From: Stenotrophomonas maltophilia
GTDB taxonomy: Bacteria > Pseudomonadota > Gammaproteobacteria > Xanthomonadales > Xanthomonadaceae
Assembly (NCBI RefSeq): GCF_003970865.1
Contig: NZ_RXLZ01000001.1
Coordinates: 1-64,000, forward strand
Direction of reading: 5' to 3'
DNA: 64,000 nt
This document shows positions 44,680-53,783 of this stretch, piece by piece (the stretch's first letter is position 1; every line of letters starts with the position of its first letter). A model generated the notes under the pieces. It was given only the letters and a program-made list of their open reading frames with translations. It was not told the origin of the DNA and made no database searches. Position numbers and translations under genes: made by a program.

Positions 44680-45150
44680 CTACACCACCTCGCGGCGGAT
44701 GCCGATCGGCCGCGCGTGATCGTCCATGTGCAGCGTGGCGGCCTTGCAGCCGAGCAGGCGCTCGGCCAGTCCGGTGCTGGCCCCCAGGTCGGCGGCCACT
44801 TCGTTGAGGCTGGCCAGCGGCCGCGGCAGGCGCCGGTCGTGGCCACGGAAGCGCGCGCGGTTGTACTCGGCCCAGCCGATCAGCAGCACGCTGGCACACA
44901 GCAGCATCAGTGGCAGCGCCACCAGCACATAGGGGTCGAACTGGCTTTGCCGTTCGTACAGCTGCTGCCAGGCCAGCTGTCCGCCGATCAGCCACGACAC
45001 CAGGGTCACCAGTGGCGCCCACAGGTAGAAGTAGAACCCCCAGAACGCGAGGGTGACGAAGCCCCAGGCGGTGCGCTGGAAGCGTGGTTGGCGATGCGGC
45101 TTGCGGATCATCCGCGAGTCGAAGCGGTTGGACGGGCGTTGTGCGTTCAT
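44680..45150 (-). CDS. pgaD: Poly-beta-1,6-GlcNAc biosynthesis protein PgaD
   Basis: Small inner-membrane partner of the PgaC synthase; in E. coli the PgaC-PgaD pair binds c-di-GMP. 156 residues with two membrane segments (about 28-50 and 70-92: VTLAFWGFYFYLWAPLVTLVSWLIG and VLVALPLMLLCASVLLIGWAEYNRARFRG) and a cytoplasmic C-terminus. The ATG at 45150 overlaps the pgaC stop by four bases; the upstream in-frame extension lies wholly in pgaC. Confidence 0.88.
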   Translation of the reverse strand: MNAQRPSNRFDSRMIRKPHRQPRFQRTAWGFVTLAFWGFYFYLWAPLVTLVSWLIGGQLAWQQLYERQSQFDPYVLVALPLMLLCASVLLIGWAEYNRARFRGHDRRLPRPLASLNEVAADLGASTGLAERLLGCKAATLHMDDHARPIGIRREVV

Positions 45151-46403
45151 CGGATCCCCCGATCGGGACTGGTCCAGGTGGCGCGCTTGCTGCGACGGCG
45201 CAGCAGGGTTTTCGGCAACGCCACCAGGGTGGTGGAAAGGCTGATCAACCAGTACGCCATCGGGTACCAGATGACCCAGAAGTAGTTGCGTCCAATCTGT
45301 GTTTCGTAACGACGGTCGATGATCAGGCTGCTGGCGAACTGCAGCAGGCAGACCAGGGCCAGGATCACGCCATGCCACTCCGGCAAAAGGCTGGCGATAT
45401 GCAGTTGCGGGGGCAGTTCAATGAATTTGCCCAGCGCCCACAGCACCACGATGAACAACATGGTGTAGGCCCAGATCACGCTCAGCACGTACTCCAGCAG
45501 TACGCCCCACATGCGCCGTTCTTTCCAGTGCAGCAGCGAGCGGGCGTGGCGCAGCATCACCTCCACGCCACCCTGGGCCCAGCGCAGCCGCTGCCGCCAC
45601 AGCCCCTTCAGCGTTTCCGGCATCAGGATGAAGCACAGCGCGTTGGGTTCGTAGCGGATGTCCCAGTGCGCGCGCTGCAGGCGCCAGCTGATGTCGATGT
45701 CTTCGGTCACCATGTCGTCCGACCACCAGCCGACCTGGTGCAGGGCGGTACGGCGGAAGCCGGCGATCACCCCGGAGATGGTGAAAATGCGCCCGTACAC
45801 CCGCTGCGCGCGCTTGATCATGCCGATGATCGAGGAGAACTCGGCTACCTGCAGGCGTCCGAGCAGGGTGGAGCGGTTGCGGATGCGCGGGTTGCCGGTC
45901 ACCGCGCCGACCCGGCTGCCGCTCACCAGGTGCCAGATCATCCAGTGCAGTGCGTGCTCTTCCAGCATCGCGTCGCCGTCGATGCACACCAGGTATTCCG
46001 AGCGTGCGGCGAGTGCCCCCATGCGCAGCGCATTGGCCTTGCCCAGGTTGCGGTCCAGGTGCAGCACGCGCAGCCGTGGGTGCTTTGCCGCCAACGCATC
46101 CAGCCGCGCACCGGTGTCGTCGCTGCTGCCATCATCGATGGCGATCACTTCGTAGTCGGCCGGATAGCGCTGTGCCAGCGCCGCGCCGAGCGTGTCGTCG
46201 AGGTTCGCGGACTCGTTGTGGCAGGGAATCAACAGGCTCGCGAACGGTGGATCGACCATCAACGGCGGGTCGTTGCGTGGGCGTGAATGGCGTTCGCGCC
46301 GGAAGTAGTAATACAGGCCGCCCGACATCCAGAAGAACGCCATCACCATCGGGTAGTAGAAGGCGAACTGGAACAGGACCTGCAGCAACGGATGCATGTC
46401 CAT
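45147..46403 (-). CDS. pgaC: Poly-beta-1,6-GlcNAc synthase PgaC
   Basis: Inner-membrane family 2 glycosyltransferase polymerising UDP-GlcNAc. 418 residues. N-terminal membrane segment (about 5-30), GT2 domain with IDDGSSDDT, CIDGDAML, TEDIDISWRL and QRLRWAQGG (D, DxD, TED, Q/RxxRW motifs), then C-terminal membrane segments. The start MDMHPLLQ is one base from the pgaB stop. Confidence 0.95.
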   Translation of the reverse strand: MDMHPLLQVLFQFAFYYPMVMAFFWMSGGLYYYFRRERHSRPRNDPPLMVDPPFASLLIPCHNESANLDDTLGAALAQRYPADYEVIAIDDGSSDDTGARLDALAAKHPRLRVLHLDRNLGKANALRMGALAARSEYLVCIDGDAMLEEHALHWMIWHLVSGSRVGAVTGNPRIRNRSTLLGRLQVAEFSSIIGMIKRAQRVYGRIFTISGVIAGFRRTALHQVGWWSDDMVTEDIDISWRLQRAHWDIRYEPNALCFILMPETLKGLWRQRLRWAQGGVEVMLRHARSLLHWKERRMWGVLLEYVLSVIWAYTMLFIVVLWALGKFIELPPQLHIASLLPEWHGVILALVCLLQFASSLIIDRRYETQIGRNYFWVIWYPMAYWLISLSTTLVALPKTLLRRRSKRATWTSPDRGIR

Positions 46404-46404
46404 G

Positions 46405-48291
46405 TCACTTCTCCGGGTACGGGAAGTTGCCGGCGGACATCGCCGCGCGGGCATCGCGGGTGGAGGGCTGGTCGGCGATGAAGTCGTCCGGGTACCAGGC
46501 GAAGTGGTGCACGCCCTGTGCCTGCAGCTGGCGGATCTGCGCGCGCAGGCGCTCGGCGGGAATCGGTTGCCCGCTGCGCCAATCGACGGTCTGCAGTTCG
46601 AACAGGGTGTGCTGCAGCTGTGGGTCATGTGCACGCACCGCGGCCAGCAGCTGGTCGAGCCAGCGTTCCGGATGCTTGCTGCCTTCCATCCACGGCATCG
46701 CCATCAGTGCGGTCTGGTCGTAGGCCTTGTTGAACAGGTCCAGGCGCTGCGCAAACCAGGCTTCGCTCTGCGGGCGCAGCACTGGCTCCGCGTACAGGTT
46801 GCGCACCGTGGCCAGCTTCGGTCGCCAGCGCTGCGCGTTGTTGCGCAGTGCCAGGGTGAAGTCGATCAATGCGTGCGTGCGTGCGCTGCCTCCATCGCCG
46901 GCCACCAGCGTGGGCAGTTCGGTGTCGCGCAGATAGCCATCGTCATGGAACAGCAGGCCCTCGAAGTACGAGTTGACCGCCAGGTCCTCGTAGATGTCGA
47001 GCATGATCTGGCGTGCTTCCGGGTTGGTGAAATCCAGCCGGTACATGCCATCGGCATCGCCGTTGCGGATCGCCAGCGCCTTGCGCTGCACCGGGTCGGG
47101 CAGCTCGAAGCCGAGTACCGGCAGCCATGCGTAGACCTTTACCCCCGCGCGCGATTTCAGCTGCCAGGCAACGCGGCTGAACAGGTCCGCGCGCATCGGC
47201 ATGTGGCGGTTGGGGAAGTACAGTGCATCGGCGGTGTTGTTGCCGTCCGGATCGGCGAACGCCTGCAGGTAGACGTGCGTCGGTGCGATGCGCTTGACCC
47301 GCTCGATCAGCGCATCCAGATTGCGCGCCTGCTGTGCGGGGTCGGGGTCGTACACATCATCCAGGTCGATCTGCAGGGCACGGATGCCATCGAGCGCGAC
47401 GTCGCGGCGCAGTTCGTAGGCCAGCCCCTCCACGGTCGGGTTGTCGCTGACCAGGAAGCGCGCCAGGCCATGCAGGTCGCTGGCCACGGGCGTGCTGCGG
47501 CCCTCCAGATCGAAGGACACCGGCATGCCCAGCTGTTCGGCGATGTCGTTGCTCAACTGGTTGTAGGCGGCGTACGGCCAGACGATGGCGCGCGGGCGCA
47601 CGCCCAGGTGCTGCTCGATGCGCTGCACGCTGCGCGAGAGATCGGCACGCAGGCGTTGCGCGTACTGCGCCTCGCTCTCGTAGCTGCGCGTGGCGGGGTT
47701 GTAAACACGCGTCACGACAGCGGGGGTGGAATTTCCCTGCGGGTTGGCAAGCACCCCGTGGTGCAGGTCGTCGGTATGGCTGGCCACCTCGATCAGGCCG
47801 CTGTCGTGCATCTGCTTCAGCTGTGCCCAGGTGATGAAGTCGTCGCGGCCGAACGGCCGGTAGCCATAGTCGATGGTGCGGCCCGGTGCCATGTCCACGT
47901 AGTCGGTGATCACCGCCACCAGCGCCGGATAGCGGTAGGCCTGCAGCAGCGGGAAGGCCTTGTCGTAGACGCTGCGCAGGCCGTCATCGAAGGTCAGCAA
48001 TACCGGTTTCGGTGGCAGCGTGGCGCGCCCCTGGGAGGCGTCGATCACCTGCGACAGCGACACCGGGTGATAGCCGTGTGCCCCCAGCCAGTCCAGATGG
48101 GCGGCGAAGTTCTGCGTGCTCACCGCATAGGTATCGGCATCGCCCTTGGCTGCGACCTGGTCGCGGATGTCGTGGTAGCTGAGGATCAGCAGGCCGTTGT
48201 CGATCGCATCGAGATGCGGGGCCTGCTGCGCGAAGGCCGGCGGTGCAGCCGACAGCAGCAGGAGCACGATCAGGCGCAGGATGCGGGTCAT
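46405..48291 (-). CDS. pgaB: Poly-beta-1,6-GlcNAc N-deacetylase PgaB
   Basis: Periplasmic enzyme that partially deacetylates the polymer for export. 628 residues: signal peptide 1-21 (LLLLSAAPPAFAQQ), polysaccharide deacetylase domain (about 30-260; LSYHDIRD, LTFDDGLRSVYDKAFP, EVASHTDDLHHG) and C-terminal glycoside hydrolase-like GHL13 domain (about 290-620; QIDLDDVYDPD). The E. coli protein is a lipoprotein, but no lipobox cysteine is present here, so this form should be soluble or held otherwise. It starts one base after pgaA ends. Confidence 0.95.
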   Translation of the reverse strand: MTRILRLIVLLLLSAAPPAFAQQAPHLDAIDNGLLILSYHDIRDQVAAKGDADTYAVSTQNFAAHLDWLGAHGYHPVSLSQVIDASQGRATLPPKPVLLTFDDGLRSVYDKAFPLLQAYRYPALVAVITDYVDMAPGRTIDYGYRPFGRDDFITWAQLKQMHDSGLIEVASHTDDLHHGVLANPQGNSTPAVVTRVYNPATRSYESEAQYAQRLRADLSRSVQRIEQHLGVRPRAIVWPYAAYNQLSNDIAEQLGMPVSFDLEGRSTPVASDLHGLARFLVSDNPTVEGLAYELRRDVALDGIRALQIDLDDVYDPDPAQQARNLDALIERVKRIAPTHVYLQAFADPDGNNTADALYFPNRHMPMRADLFSRVAWQLKSRAGVKVYAWLPVLGFELPDPVQRKALAIRNGDADGMYRLDFTNPEARQIMLDIYEDLAVNSYFEGLLFHDDGYLRDTELPTLVAGDGGSARTHALIDFTLALRNNAQRWRPKLATVRNLYAEPVLRPQSEAWFAQRLDLFNKAYDQTALMAMPWMEGSKHPERWLDQLLAAVRAHDPQLQHTLFELQTVDWRSGQPIPAERLRAQIRQLQAQGVHHFAWYPDDFIADQPSTRDARAAMSAGNFPYPEK

Positions 48292-48292
48292 G

Positions 48293-50320
48293 TCAGTCTC
48301 CCCAGCGCAGTGCGGCTTCGAAGCCGATATGGCGTTCGCGATGGCCGTCGTAGACCGGCCGCGACCAGCGCACGCCATACTCGAACACGCGGCCCTGGCC
48401 CAGCTGCCACTCGTGCATGTAGGACACCGACGGCACCAGTGCACTGCCGAAGCCGTCCTGCCAGTAGTCGCCCAGCGAGACGGTCAGCCGGTGCCGGAAG
48501 TGGCGTTCGTAGTGGCGCCACAGCTGCTGGTCGATGCGCAGGCCGACCTCGACCATGCGATCGCGCTTCGGGTTGAAGTAGGGGGCATCGTCGCGGCTGC
48601 CACGACTGGTGTAGGCATTGGCCAGGCCATCGATCAGCCACCGTGGGCGGGTCAGCAGGCGCTGTTCAAGGCGGGTGCTGAACAGTTCGCGATGGTTGCC
48701 ATCGTCGTAACGGAAGCGGCTGGCGCCGAACATCCAGTGCGTGCGCTCGCTGCGCCGATAGTCGACCTGCGCACTGACGCTGTCGGCGGTGATGCCGGCC
48801 ACGCGCGCCTGCATCGATGCCTCCGGATCATTGCGTGCGGCGATCAGTCCGGCATGCCAGTAGTCGTTGAACTGCCAGCCCACGCCGACGCGCAGGCCGG
48901 TATCGCCAATGTGGTCGTTGGCGCGCAGTACCGCTGCTTCCGCATCCAGCCGGCCGAAGCGGTAGCGTACGCCCGCGCCTAGCCACAGCGGGTCGATGCG
49001 CTGGTCCTGGAAATCGACCGAGCGCCGGTCGGCGAAGGCGAACAGCCGCCAGCGATCGTCGAGTACGGGTGTCTGGACTTCCATGCCATAGCGGCGGTCG
49101 TCGTTGCCCAGCGGCGAGGTGCCCCCACCGCCGGAACTGCGTCCGATGTCGGTCCATGCCTTCAGCTGCCAGCCGCGATGCGCGTGCCATGCCTGGTCCA
49201 TGCGTTCGACGGCGGGCTGGGTGGGGTAGCGTGCGAGCAGATCATCGTGCAGCGGTCGCGCCAGGTCATCGCGCTGCAGGGCGACGTAGGCTTCCTGCAT
49301 GCCCAGCCGTGGCTCGATGTCGCGCGGGTCCAGCGCATGCGCCATCTGTTGCCGTTGCAGCGCCCTGCGTGGCCAGCCGCGCATCATGTAGACGCTGCCC
49401 AGCGCGCTCTGCAGGCCGCCGTTGCCCGGTGCGATGTCGACCATCGATTCCAGATCGCGCTGCGCGGTGGGCAGGTCACCGCTGTAGGCGCGCACCATCG
49501 CCAGGTTGAGGTCGGCCTCGTAGCGCGACCAGTTTGGATACGGCGACTTCCCGTTGCTCCAGCGCCAGGCAGGTTCCTTGTCACGCCACGCCTGCAGCAG
49601 GTCGACGGCCTTTTCCTGCTGCTCGCTTTCCAGGTAGGCGTAAGCCAGTTCCGAGTGCGAGGCGTCGCGCGTTGGATCGCCGGCGACGGCCGCCTGCAGC
49701 ACCGGAATGGCTTCTTCCGGATGCAGGGTGCCCATCAGCGAATCGCCGACCGCAGGCAGCACATAGTCGGGCAGGGCATGGCCTTCGGCCTGCAGTGCGC
49801 GGGCTTCCTCGCGCACCTGCGCATGGCGGCCCAGCCGGTTGAGCAGGATCAGCCGGTCCATGCGGATGCGCAGTGGCGCCTGCGCCGGTGGGGTGCCTTC
49901 GCTGCCCAGGTAGCGCTGCATGCGCGCCAGGGTCGATTCGGCTTCTTCCAGGCGGCTGTCTTCGCTGCTGCTGTAGGCCAGGCTCCAGACCACAAGCTTG
50001 GCCAGGTAGTCGCCTTCGATGCGTTGCTTCTGTGCAGCGTCGAACAGCTGCGGGCGCTGCTGGTACAGCTCCCAGGCGCGCCAGGCATTGCCGATGTCGC
50101 CCAGGGTCAGTACGCGCAGCTTGAACAGCAGGTCGTCGTTGGGCTGCTGCTGGCTGGCGCGCTCGATCGCGCCGAGGGCATCCAGCCAGCGGGCCTGGTC
50201 GCGGTAGCGGCCGATCTCGGCCAGGGCCGCCTCGCGGTCGGGCGGGGCAGCGCTGCTGGCCCAGGCCAGGGCGGTACAGGCAAGGCCGACGCAGAGCGCC
50301 AGCCGGCGGTGGACAACCAT
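48293..50320 (-). CDS. pgaA: Poly-beta-1,6-GlcNAc export porin PgaA
   Basis: Outer-membrane exporter. 675 residues: signal peptide 1-25 (LALCVGLACTALAWASSAA), periplasmic TPR region (about 30-370; repeated helical pairs such as DASHSELAYAYLESEQQEKAVDLL), and a C-terminal beta-barrel (about 390-675) ending in RHIGFEAALRWGD. First gene of pgaABCD. Ribosome site AAGGGGGT precedes the ATG. Confidence 0.93.
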   Translation of the reverse strand: MVVHRRLALCVGLACTALAWASSAAPPDREAALAEIGRYRDQARWLDALGAIERASQQQPNDDLLFKLRVLTLGDIGNAWRAWELYQQRPQLFDAAQKQRIEGDYLAKLVVWSLAYSSSEDSRLEEAESTLARMQRYLGSEGTPPAQAPLRIRMDRLILLNRLGRHAQVREEARALQAEGHALPDYVLPAVGDSLMGTLHPEEAIPVLQAAVAGDPTRDASHSELAYAYLESEQQEKAVDLLQAWRDKEPAWRWSNGKSPYPNWSRYEADLNLAMVRAYSGDLPTAQRDLESMVDIAPGNGGLQSALGSVYMMRGWPRRALQRQQMAHALDPRDIEPRLGMQEAYVALQRDDLARPLHDDLLARYPTQPAVERMDQAWHAHRGWQLKAWTDIGRSSGGGGTSPLGNDDRRYGMEVQTPVLDDRWRLFAFADRRSVDFQDQRIDPLWLGAGVRYRFGRLDAEAAVLRANDHIGDTGLRVGVGWQFNDYWHAGLIAARNDPEASMQARVAGITADSVSAQVDYRRSERTHWMFGASRFRYDDGNHRELFSTRLEQRLLTRPRWLIDGLANAYTSRGSRDDAPYFNPKRDRMVEVGLRIDQQLWRHYERHFRHRLTVSLGDYWQDGFGSALVPSVSYMHEWQLGQGRVFEYGVRWSRPVYDGHRERHIGFEAALRWGD

Positions 50321-50360
50321 TGGGGACCCCCTTGGCTTCCGAACCAGACAACCTGAAAAA

Positions 50361-50376
50361 TGTGACGCACATCACA
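50361..50376. promoter_or_regulatory. CRP/Clp-type binding site upstream of pgaA
   Basis: TGTGACGCACATCACA, a perfect match to the CRP-family consensus TGTGA-N6-TCACA, centred 48 bases upstream of the pgaA start. In xanthomonads the CRP homologue Clp recognises this consensus and is inhibited by c-di-GMP. Overlapping it on the minus strand is a -24/-12-like arrangement (TGGCAT to GTGC, 50367-50381) with GG and GC ten bases apart, a partial sigma-54 match. Which is real is not decided. Confidence 0.6.
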
Positions 50377-50381
50377 TGCCA

Positions 50382-50663
50382 GATTTTGGGATGGCCGTGG
50401 CCTGCGTCACTCCCCTCGCGAACTCCCATCCAGCAGGGATGGGCGGAACCAGGACAGCGACCTGCAATGTCTTGTCTGAAACGAGAGTCCCCCGCACACC
50501 GAGTGGTGGCCTGGGCGGCGCTGCCGCCCCCATGCCCGATGCCGGCACGCGGCAAGGATGGGCATTCGTGGGCACTATCCGCCCGGAATTGTCAGCCCGG
50601 CGTCAAAATGCGCAAACGGGCTGACGAGCGGTAGGTGGGGCCGGTTGCGAGGCCCCACGTGGC
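50382..50663. other. Intergenic region upstream of pgaA without recognisable gene
   Basis: Holds a hairpin CCCATCC/GGATGGG (50426-50444) and, at its right end, a strong stem GTGGGGCC/GGCCCCAC (50636-50659) just beyond the stop of the MFS gene. Short open frames on both strands lack family character and convincing ribosome sites. No gene is called. Confidence 0.5.
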
Positions 50664-51869
50664 TTACCAGAGGTCTTCCAGCTTGCGCGGCTTGCAGGCC
50701 ACCCATGAGGCGCACAGCATCAGGGTGGCGCAGCCGAACAGGAAGCTGAATGGGATCGTCCAGCCGTCGCTGACGGTGTGCAGCCAGCCGACCAGGAACG
50801 GCCCCAGGCAGCTGAAGCTGTAGCCCACGCCCTGCATGAACCCGGACAGCGCCGCCGAGCCGGTGGGGGTGCGGGTGCGCAGGTTGATCAGGGTCAGCGC
50901 CAGCGGGAAGGTGGACGGACCAACGCCGAGCAGGCAGGCCCACAGCAGCGGCGCCTTCATGGGGGCCAGCAGCAGGCCGGTGAAGGCGATCACGAACGAG
51001 AAGAAGCCGATCAGCACCAGCGGGAACGGGTTCTGCAGGCGTACCGCCATCGAGGGGATGACCAGCGACGGCAGCAGGCCCAGTGCCGAGAACACGGCCA
51101 CCATCACGCCGCCGAACGCGGGCGTGCCCCCGGCCTCGACCACGATGCGCGGCAGCCAGGTGAACATCGAATAGGTCATCAGCGAGGTCATGCCGAACAT
51201 CAGCGTCATGCTCCAGCCCAGCGACGTGCGCCAGACCTTGCCATGCGGCTGTGCGGTGGGGTCGGTGGCGTCGGCCAGCGGCTTCGGCGCGCGCCTGGCC
51301 AGCAGCAGCCACGGCAGTGCGGCGGCGAGCGCCAGCAGCGCCCACATGCCCAGCGACACGCGCCAGCCCGCAGCATTGGCCACCGGCACCGCCAGCAGTG
51401 CCGGCAGCATCGTGCCCAGCTGCAGCACGCTGATGTACAGCGTGCTCATGGTGCCGACCTTGTTGGCGAAGTAGCGCTTCACCAGCGGCGGCACCACCAC
51501 GTTGCCGATGCCCATGCCGGCCAGTGCCACCACCGAACCGAGCAGCAGCGTGCCGACGTTGCCGGCGCTGGAGCGCAGCAGCAGGCCGGCCATCGCCATC
51601 ACCATCGCCAGCAGGGTGGTGCGTTCCAGGCCCAGGCGCCGCGCCAGTGCAGGCGTGGCCACGCCGAACAGCGCGAACGAGGCGGTCGGCAGCATGCCCA
51701 GCACGCCGGTCATGGTGGTGCCGAAGCCGAACTGCTGGCCAAGCACGTCCAGCAGCGGGGTGATCGAGGTGACCGCAGTGCGCAGGTTGACCGCTGCCAG
51801 CAGGATCGCGGCAAAGGCGAGGACGCGACCGTGCAGCAGCGACGGCGAATCGGAAGTGGAGGAACTCAT
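50664..51869 (-). CDS. MFS transporter (CynX/NimT-like)
   Basis: Inner-membrane transporter, 401 residues from MSSSTSDSPS, with about 12 hydrophobic segments. AAVNLRTAVTSITPLLDVLGQQFGFGTTMTGVLGMLPTASFALFG and GSVVALAGMGIGNVVVPPLVKRYF are typical of the cyanate/nitroimidazole (CynX/NimT) MFS subgroup. The start is chosen for the ribosome site AAGGACCACC; an in-frame ATG eight codons upstream is possible. Substrate unknown. The gap to the tRNA genes (51870-52039) shows nothing I recognise. Confidence 0.85.
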   Translation of the reverse strand: MSSSTSDSPSLLHGRVLAFAAILLAAVNLRTAVTSITPLLDVLGQQFGFGTTMTGVLGMLPTASFALFGVATPALARRLGLERTTLLAMVMAMAGLLLRSSAGNVGTLLLGSVVALAGMGIGNVVVPPLVKRYFANKVGTMSTLYISVLQLGTMLPALLAVPVANAAGWRVSLGMWALLALAAALPWLLLARRAPKPLADATDPTAQPHGKVWRTSLGWSMTLMFGMTSLMTYSMFTWLPRIVVEAGGTPAFGGVMVAVFSALGLLPSLVIPSMAVRLQNPFPLVLIGFFSFVIAFTGLLLAPMKAPLLWACLLGVGPSTFPLALTLINLRTRTPTGSAALSGFMQGVGYSFSCLGPFLVGWLHTVSDGWTIPFSFLFGCATLMLCASWVACKPRKLEDLW

Positions 51870-52039
51870 CGGTGGTCCTTGCAGGTGTCGCACGCCGCAG
51901 CAACGGCATGCAGCGCCGGCATCGGTCTACGCCGAAGCGGCAGGTGGGGGTGGGGGCTGCAGGCGGGCCGGCAGCGCGGCCATTGTACGTGCGCTGCCTG
52001 GCAAGGTCCCGTCATGCGGGTGGCCTGGCGCTTGATACA

Positions 52040-52077
52040 AAAAAACCCGGAGGACAGTGATGTCTTCCAGGCTTCTT
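52040..52077 (-). terminator. Terminator of the downstream tRNA-Pro copy
   Basis: On the minus strand an imperfect stem CCTGGAAGACA/TGTCCTCCGGG is followed by TTTTTTT. It starts 14 bases after the tRNA CCA end, behind a small GACCAC/GTGGTC hairpin. Confidence 0.7.
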
Positions 52078-52091
52078 GGTGACCACCGAAG

Positions 52092-52168
<77 letters not shown>

Positions 52169-52181
52169 AAGGGAGCCGCCT

Positions 52182-52210
52182 ATTCTAGCGATTCACCCCG
52201 ATGGCGGCAA
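52182..52210 (-). promoter_or_regulatory. Promoter of the downstream tRNA-Pro copy
   Basis: On the minus strand -35 TTGCCG, 17-base spacer, -10 TAGAAT, then AGGCGGCTCC shared with the other copy just before the tRNA. Confidence 0.7.
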
Positions 52211-52263
52211 GGGGTGAATGCTGTTTTCTTCACACTGCCGAAGCAGTGCCACTTCAGGGAACA

Positions 52264-52293
52264 AAAAAGCCTGGACGACTTCACCAGGCTTCA
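52264..52293 (-). terminator. Terminator of the upstream tRNA-Pro copy
   Basis: On the minus strand the stem AAGCCTGG/CCAGGCTT is followed by TTTTTG. It lies between the two tRNA genes and before the second promoter, so the copies are separate units. Confidence 0.85.
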
Positions 52294-52308
52294 ATGCGAC
52301 CACTTGAG

Positions 52309-52385
<77 letters not shown>

Positions 52386-52397
52386 AAGGAGCCGCCT

Positions 52398-52426
52398 AAG
52401 ATACCGTGTGAAGGCCCTGTCGGCAA
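52398..52426 (-). promoter_or_regulatory. Promoter of the upstream tRNA-Pro copy
   Basis: On the minus strand -35 TTGCCG, 17-base spacer, -10 TATCTT, followed by AGGCGGCTCC. Same -35 and spacing as the other copy. Confidence 0.7.
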
Positions 52427-52441
52427 CCCTTTTTTACAGTT

Positions 52442-52555
52442 TCAATGCACGTCGTTGTCGGTGCGGGCGCTTTCGCGCGCTTCGAACCACATCCCGTTGA
52501 GGATGGCCACGACCGAGGCCAGTCCGGCACCGAGAATCCAGGCGAAATACCACAT
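52442..52555 (-). CDS. cydX: Cytochrome bd oxidase small subunit CydX
   Basis: A 37-residue single-helix subunit that stabilises CydAB. MWYFAWILGAGLASVVAILN is the family's N-terminal signature (MWYF-W-LG), followed by GMWFEARESARTDNDVH. Ribosome site AAGGAGAGT precedes the ATG. It lies 58 bases after cydB on the same strand, the classic cydABX order. Confidence 0.92.
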   Translation of the reverse strand: MWYFAWILGAGLASVVAILNGMWFEARESARTDNDVH

Positions 52556-52576
52556 GCTTACTCTCCTTCATTCCGG

Positions 52577-52603
52577 GTAGGTGCCGACCGTTGGTCGGCA
52601 CAC
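52577..52603. repeat. SMAG REP monomer between cydB and cydX
   Basis: GTAG head then GTGCCGACC/GGTCGGCAC palindrome. Within the cydABX message, 10 bases after the cydB stop. Confidence 0.8.
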
Positions 52604-52613
52604 GTTCAAGCAA

Positions 52614-53768
52614 TCAATAAGCGTTGGGGTTGTCGCCCATTTCCTCGACCGTCGTCTTGCCCTTCAGTACGCGGTACACCCAGGTGGTGTAGGCGATGAT
52701 GATCGGCAGGAAGATGGCCGTGGCCAGCAGCATGACCCACAGCGTCAGATGGCTGGACGAGCTGTCCCAGACAGTCAGGCTGGAGGTGGGCTGGCTGGAG
52801 GACGGCAGCAGGAACGGGAAGATCGCAAAGCCGACGGTCAGGATGATGCCGGCAATCGATGCGCCCGAGGCGATGAAGGCCAGGCCACCACGACGTGCGC
52901 GCAGCAGCACCGCGCTGGCCAGTGCGCCCAGCAGGCCCAGCACCGGGAACACCAGGGTGGCCGGCATGGAGCTGTAGTTGCGCAGCCAGCCACCGGCGGC
53001 CGTGCCCAGTTCGGCGGTCTTCAGCAGCGGATTGGTCGGGCCATCGGTGACCACCTGCGAGGTGATCTGGTAGCCCGGCAGGCCGAAGGCCACCCAGGCA
53101 CCGGCGATGGCGAACAGCACGAAGCTGATGATGGCGGCGACGCTGCCATAGCGTGCGGCACGTTCGGCCACCGGGCCGTCGGTCTTGATCACCAGCATGG
53201 CCGCACCATGCGATACCAGCATGGCCACGCTGATCAGGCCGGCGATGAGCGCGAACGGGGTGAGCAGGCCGAAGAACGAACCGGTGTAAGTCACGCGCAG
53301 GGTGTCATCGAAGTGGAACGGCACACCCAGCAGCACGTTGCCCACGGCGACGCCGGCAATCAGGCCCGGCAGCAGGCCGCCGATGAACAGCACGCGGTCC
53401 CAGTTGTCGCGCCAGCGCTTGGACGGCAGCTTGCTGCGGTACTTGAAGCCGACCGGGCGCAGGATCAGCCCGAACAGCATCGCAAACACCGCCAGGTAGA
53501 AGCCGGAGAAGCTGACCGCATACAGCGGCGGCCATGCGGCGAAGATCGCGCCGCCACCCAGTACCAGCCAGACCTGGTTGCCTTCCCACACCGGGCCGAC
53601 GGTGTTGATCACCAGCCGGCGTTCTTCATCGGTCTTGGCCACGAACGGCAGCAGGGTGCCGACACCAAGATCGAAACCATCCATCACGGCCCAGCCGATC
53701 AGCAGGATGCCGAGCAGCAGCCACCAGATCACGCGGAGCGTGGTGTAATCAAGTGCAATGAATTCCAT
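52614..53768 (-). CDS. cydB: Cytochrome bd ubiquinol oxidase subunit II
   Basis: Membrane subunit of the bd quinol oxidase. 384 residues with about eight membrane segments. N-terminus MEFIALDYTTLRVIWWLLLGILLIGWAVMDGFDLGVGTLLPFV carries the conserved GFDLG and family tryptophans; RRLVINTVGPVWEGNQVWLVLGGGAIFAAWPPLYA is diagnostic. It follows cydA with a 15-base gap. Confidence 0.97.
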   Translation of the reverse strand: MEFIALDYTTLRVIWWLLLGILLIGWAVMDGFDLGVGTLLPFVAKTDEERRLVINTVGPVWEGNQVWLVLGGGAIFAAWPPLYAVSFSGFYLAVFAMLFGLILRPVGFKYRSKLPSKRWRDNWDRVLFIGGLLPGLIAGVAVGNVLLGVPFHFDDTLRVTYTGSFFGLLTPFALIAGLISVAMLVSHGAAMLVIKTDGPVAERAARYGSVAAIISFVLFAIAGAWVAFGLPGYQITSQVVTDGPTNPLLKTAELGTAAGGWLRNYSSMPATLVFPVLGLLGALASAVLLRARRGGLAFIASGASIAGIILTVGFAIFPFLLPSSSQPTSSLTVWDSSSSHLTLWVMLLATAIFLPIIIAYTTWVYRVLKGKTTVEEMGDNPNAY

Positions 53769-53783
53769 CTGGATTCTCCTGCC

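Noticed and set aside
50320..50634. Open frames of 60-105 codons on both strands upstream of pgaA
   Set aside because: No ribosome site, no family resemblance, low-complexity composition; they would overlap the pgaA regulatory site.
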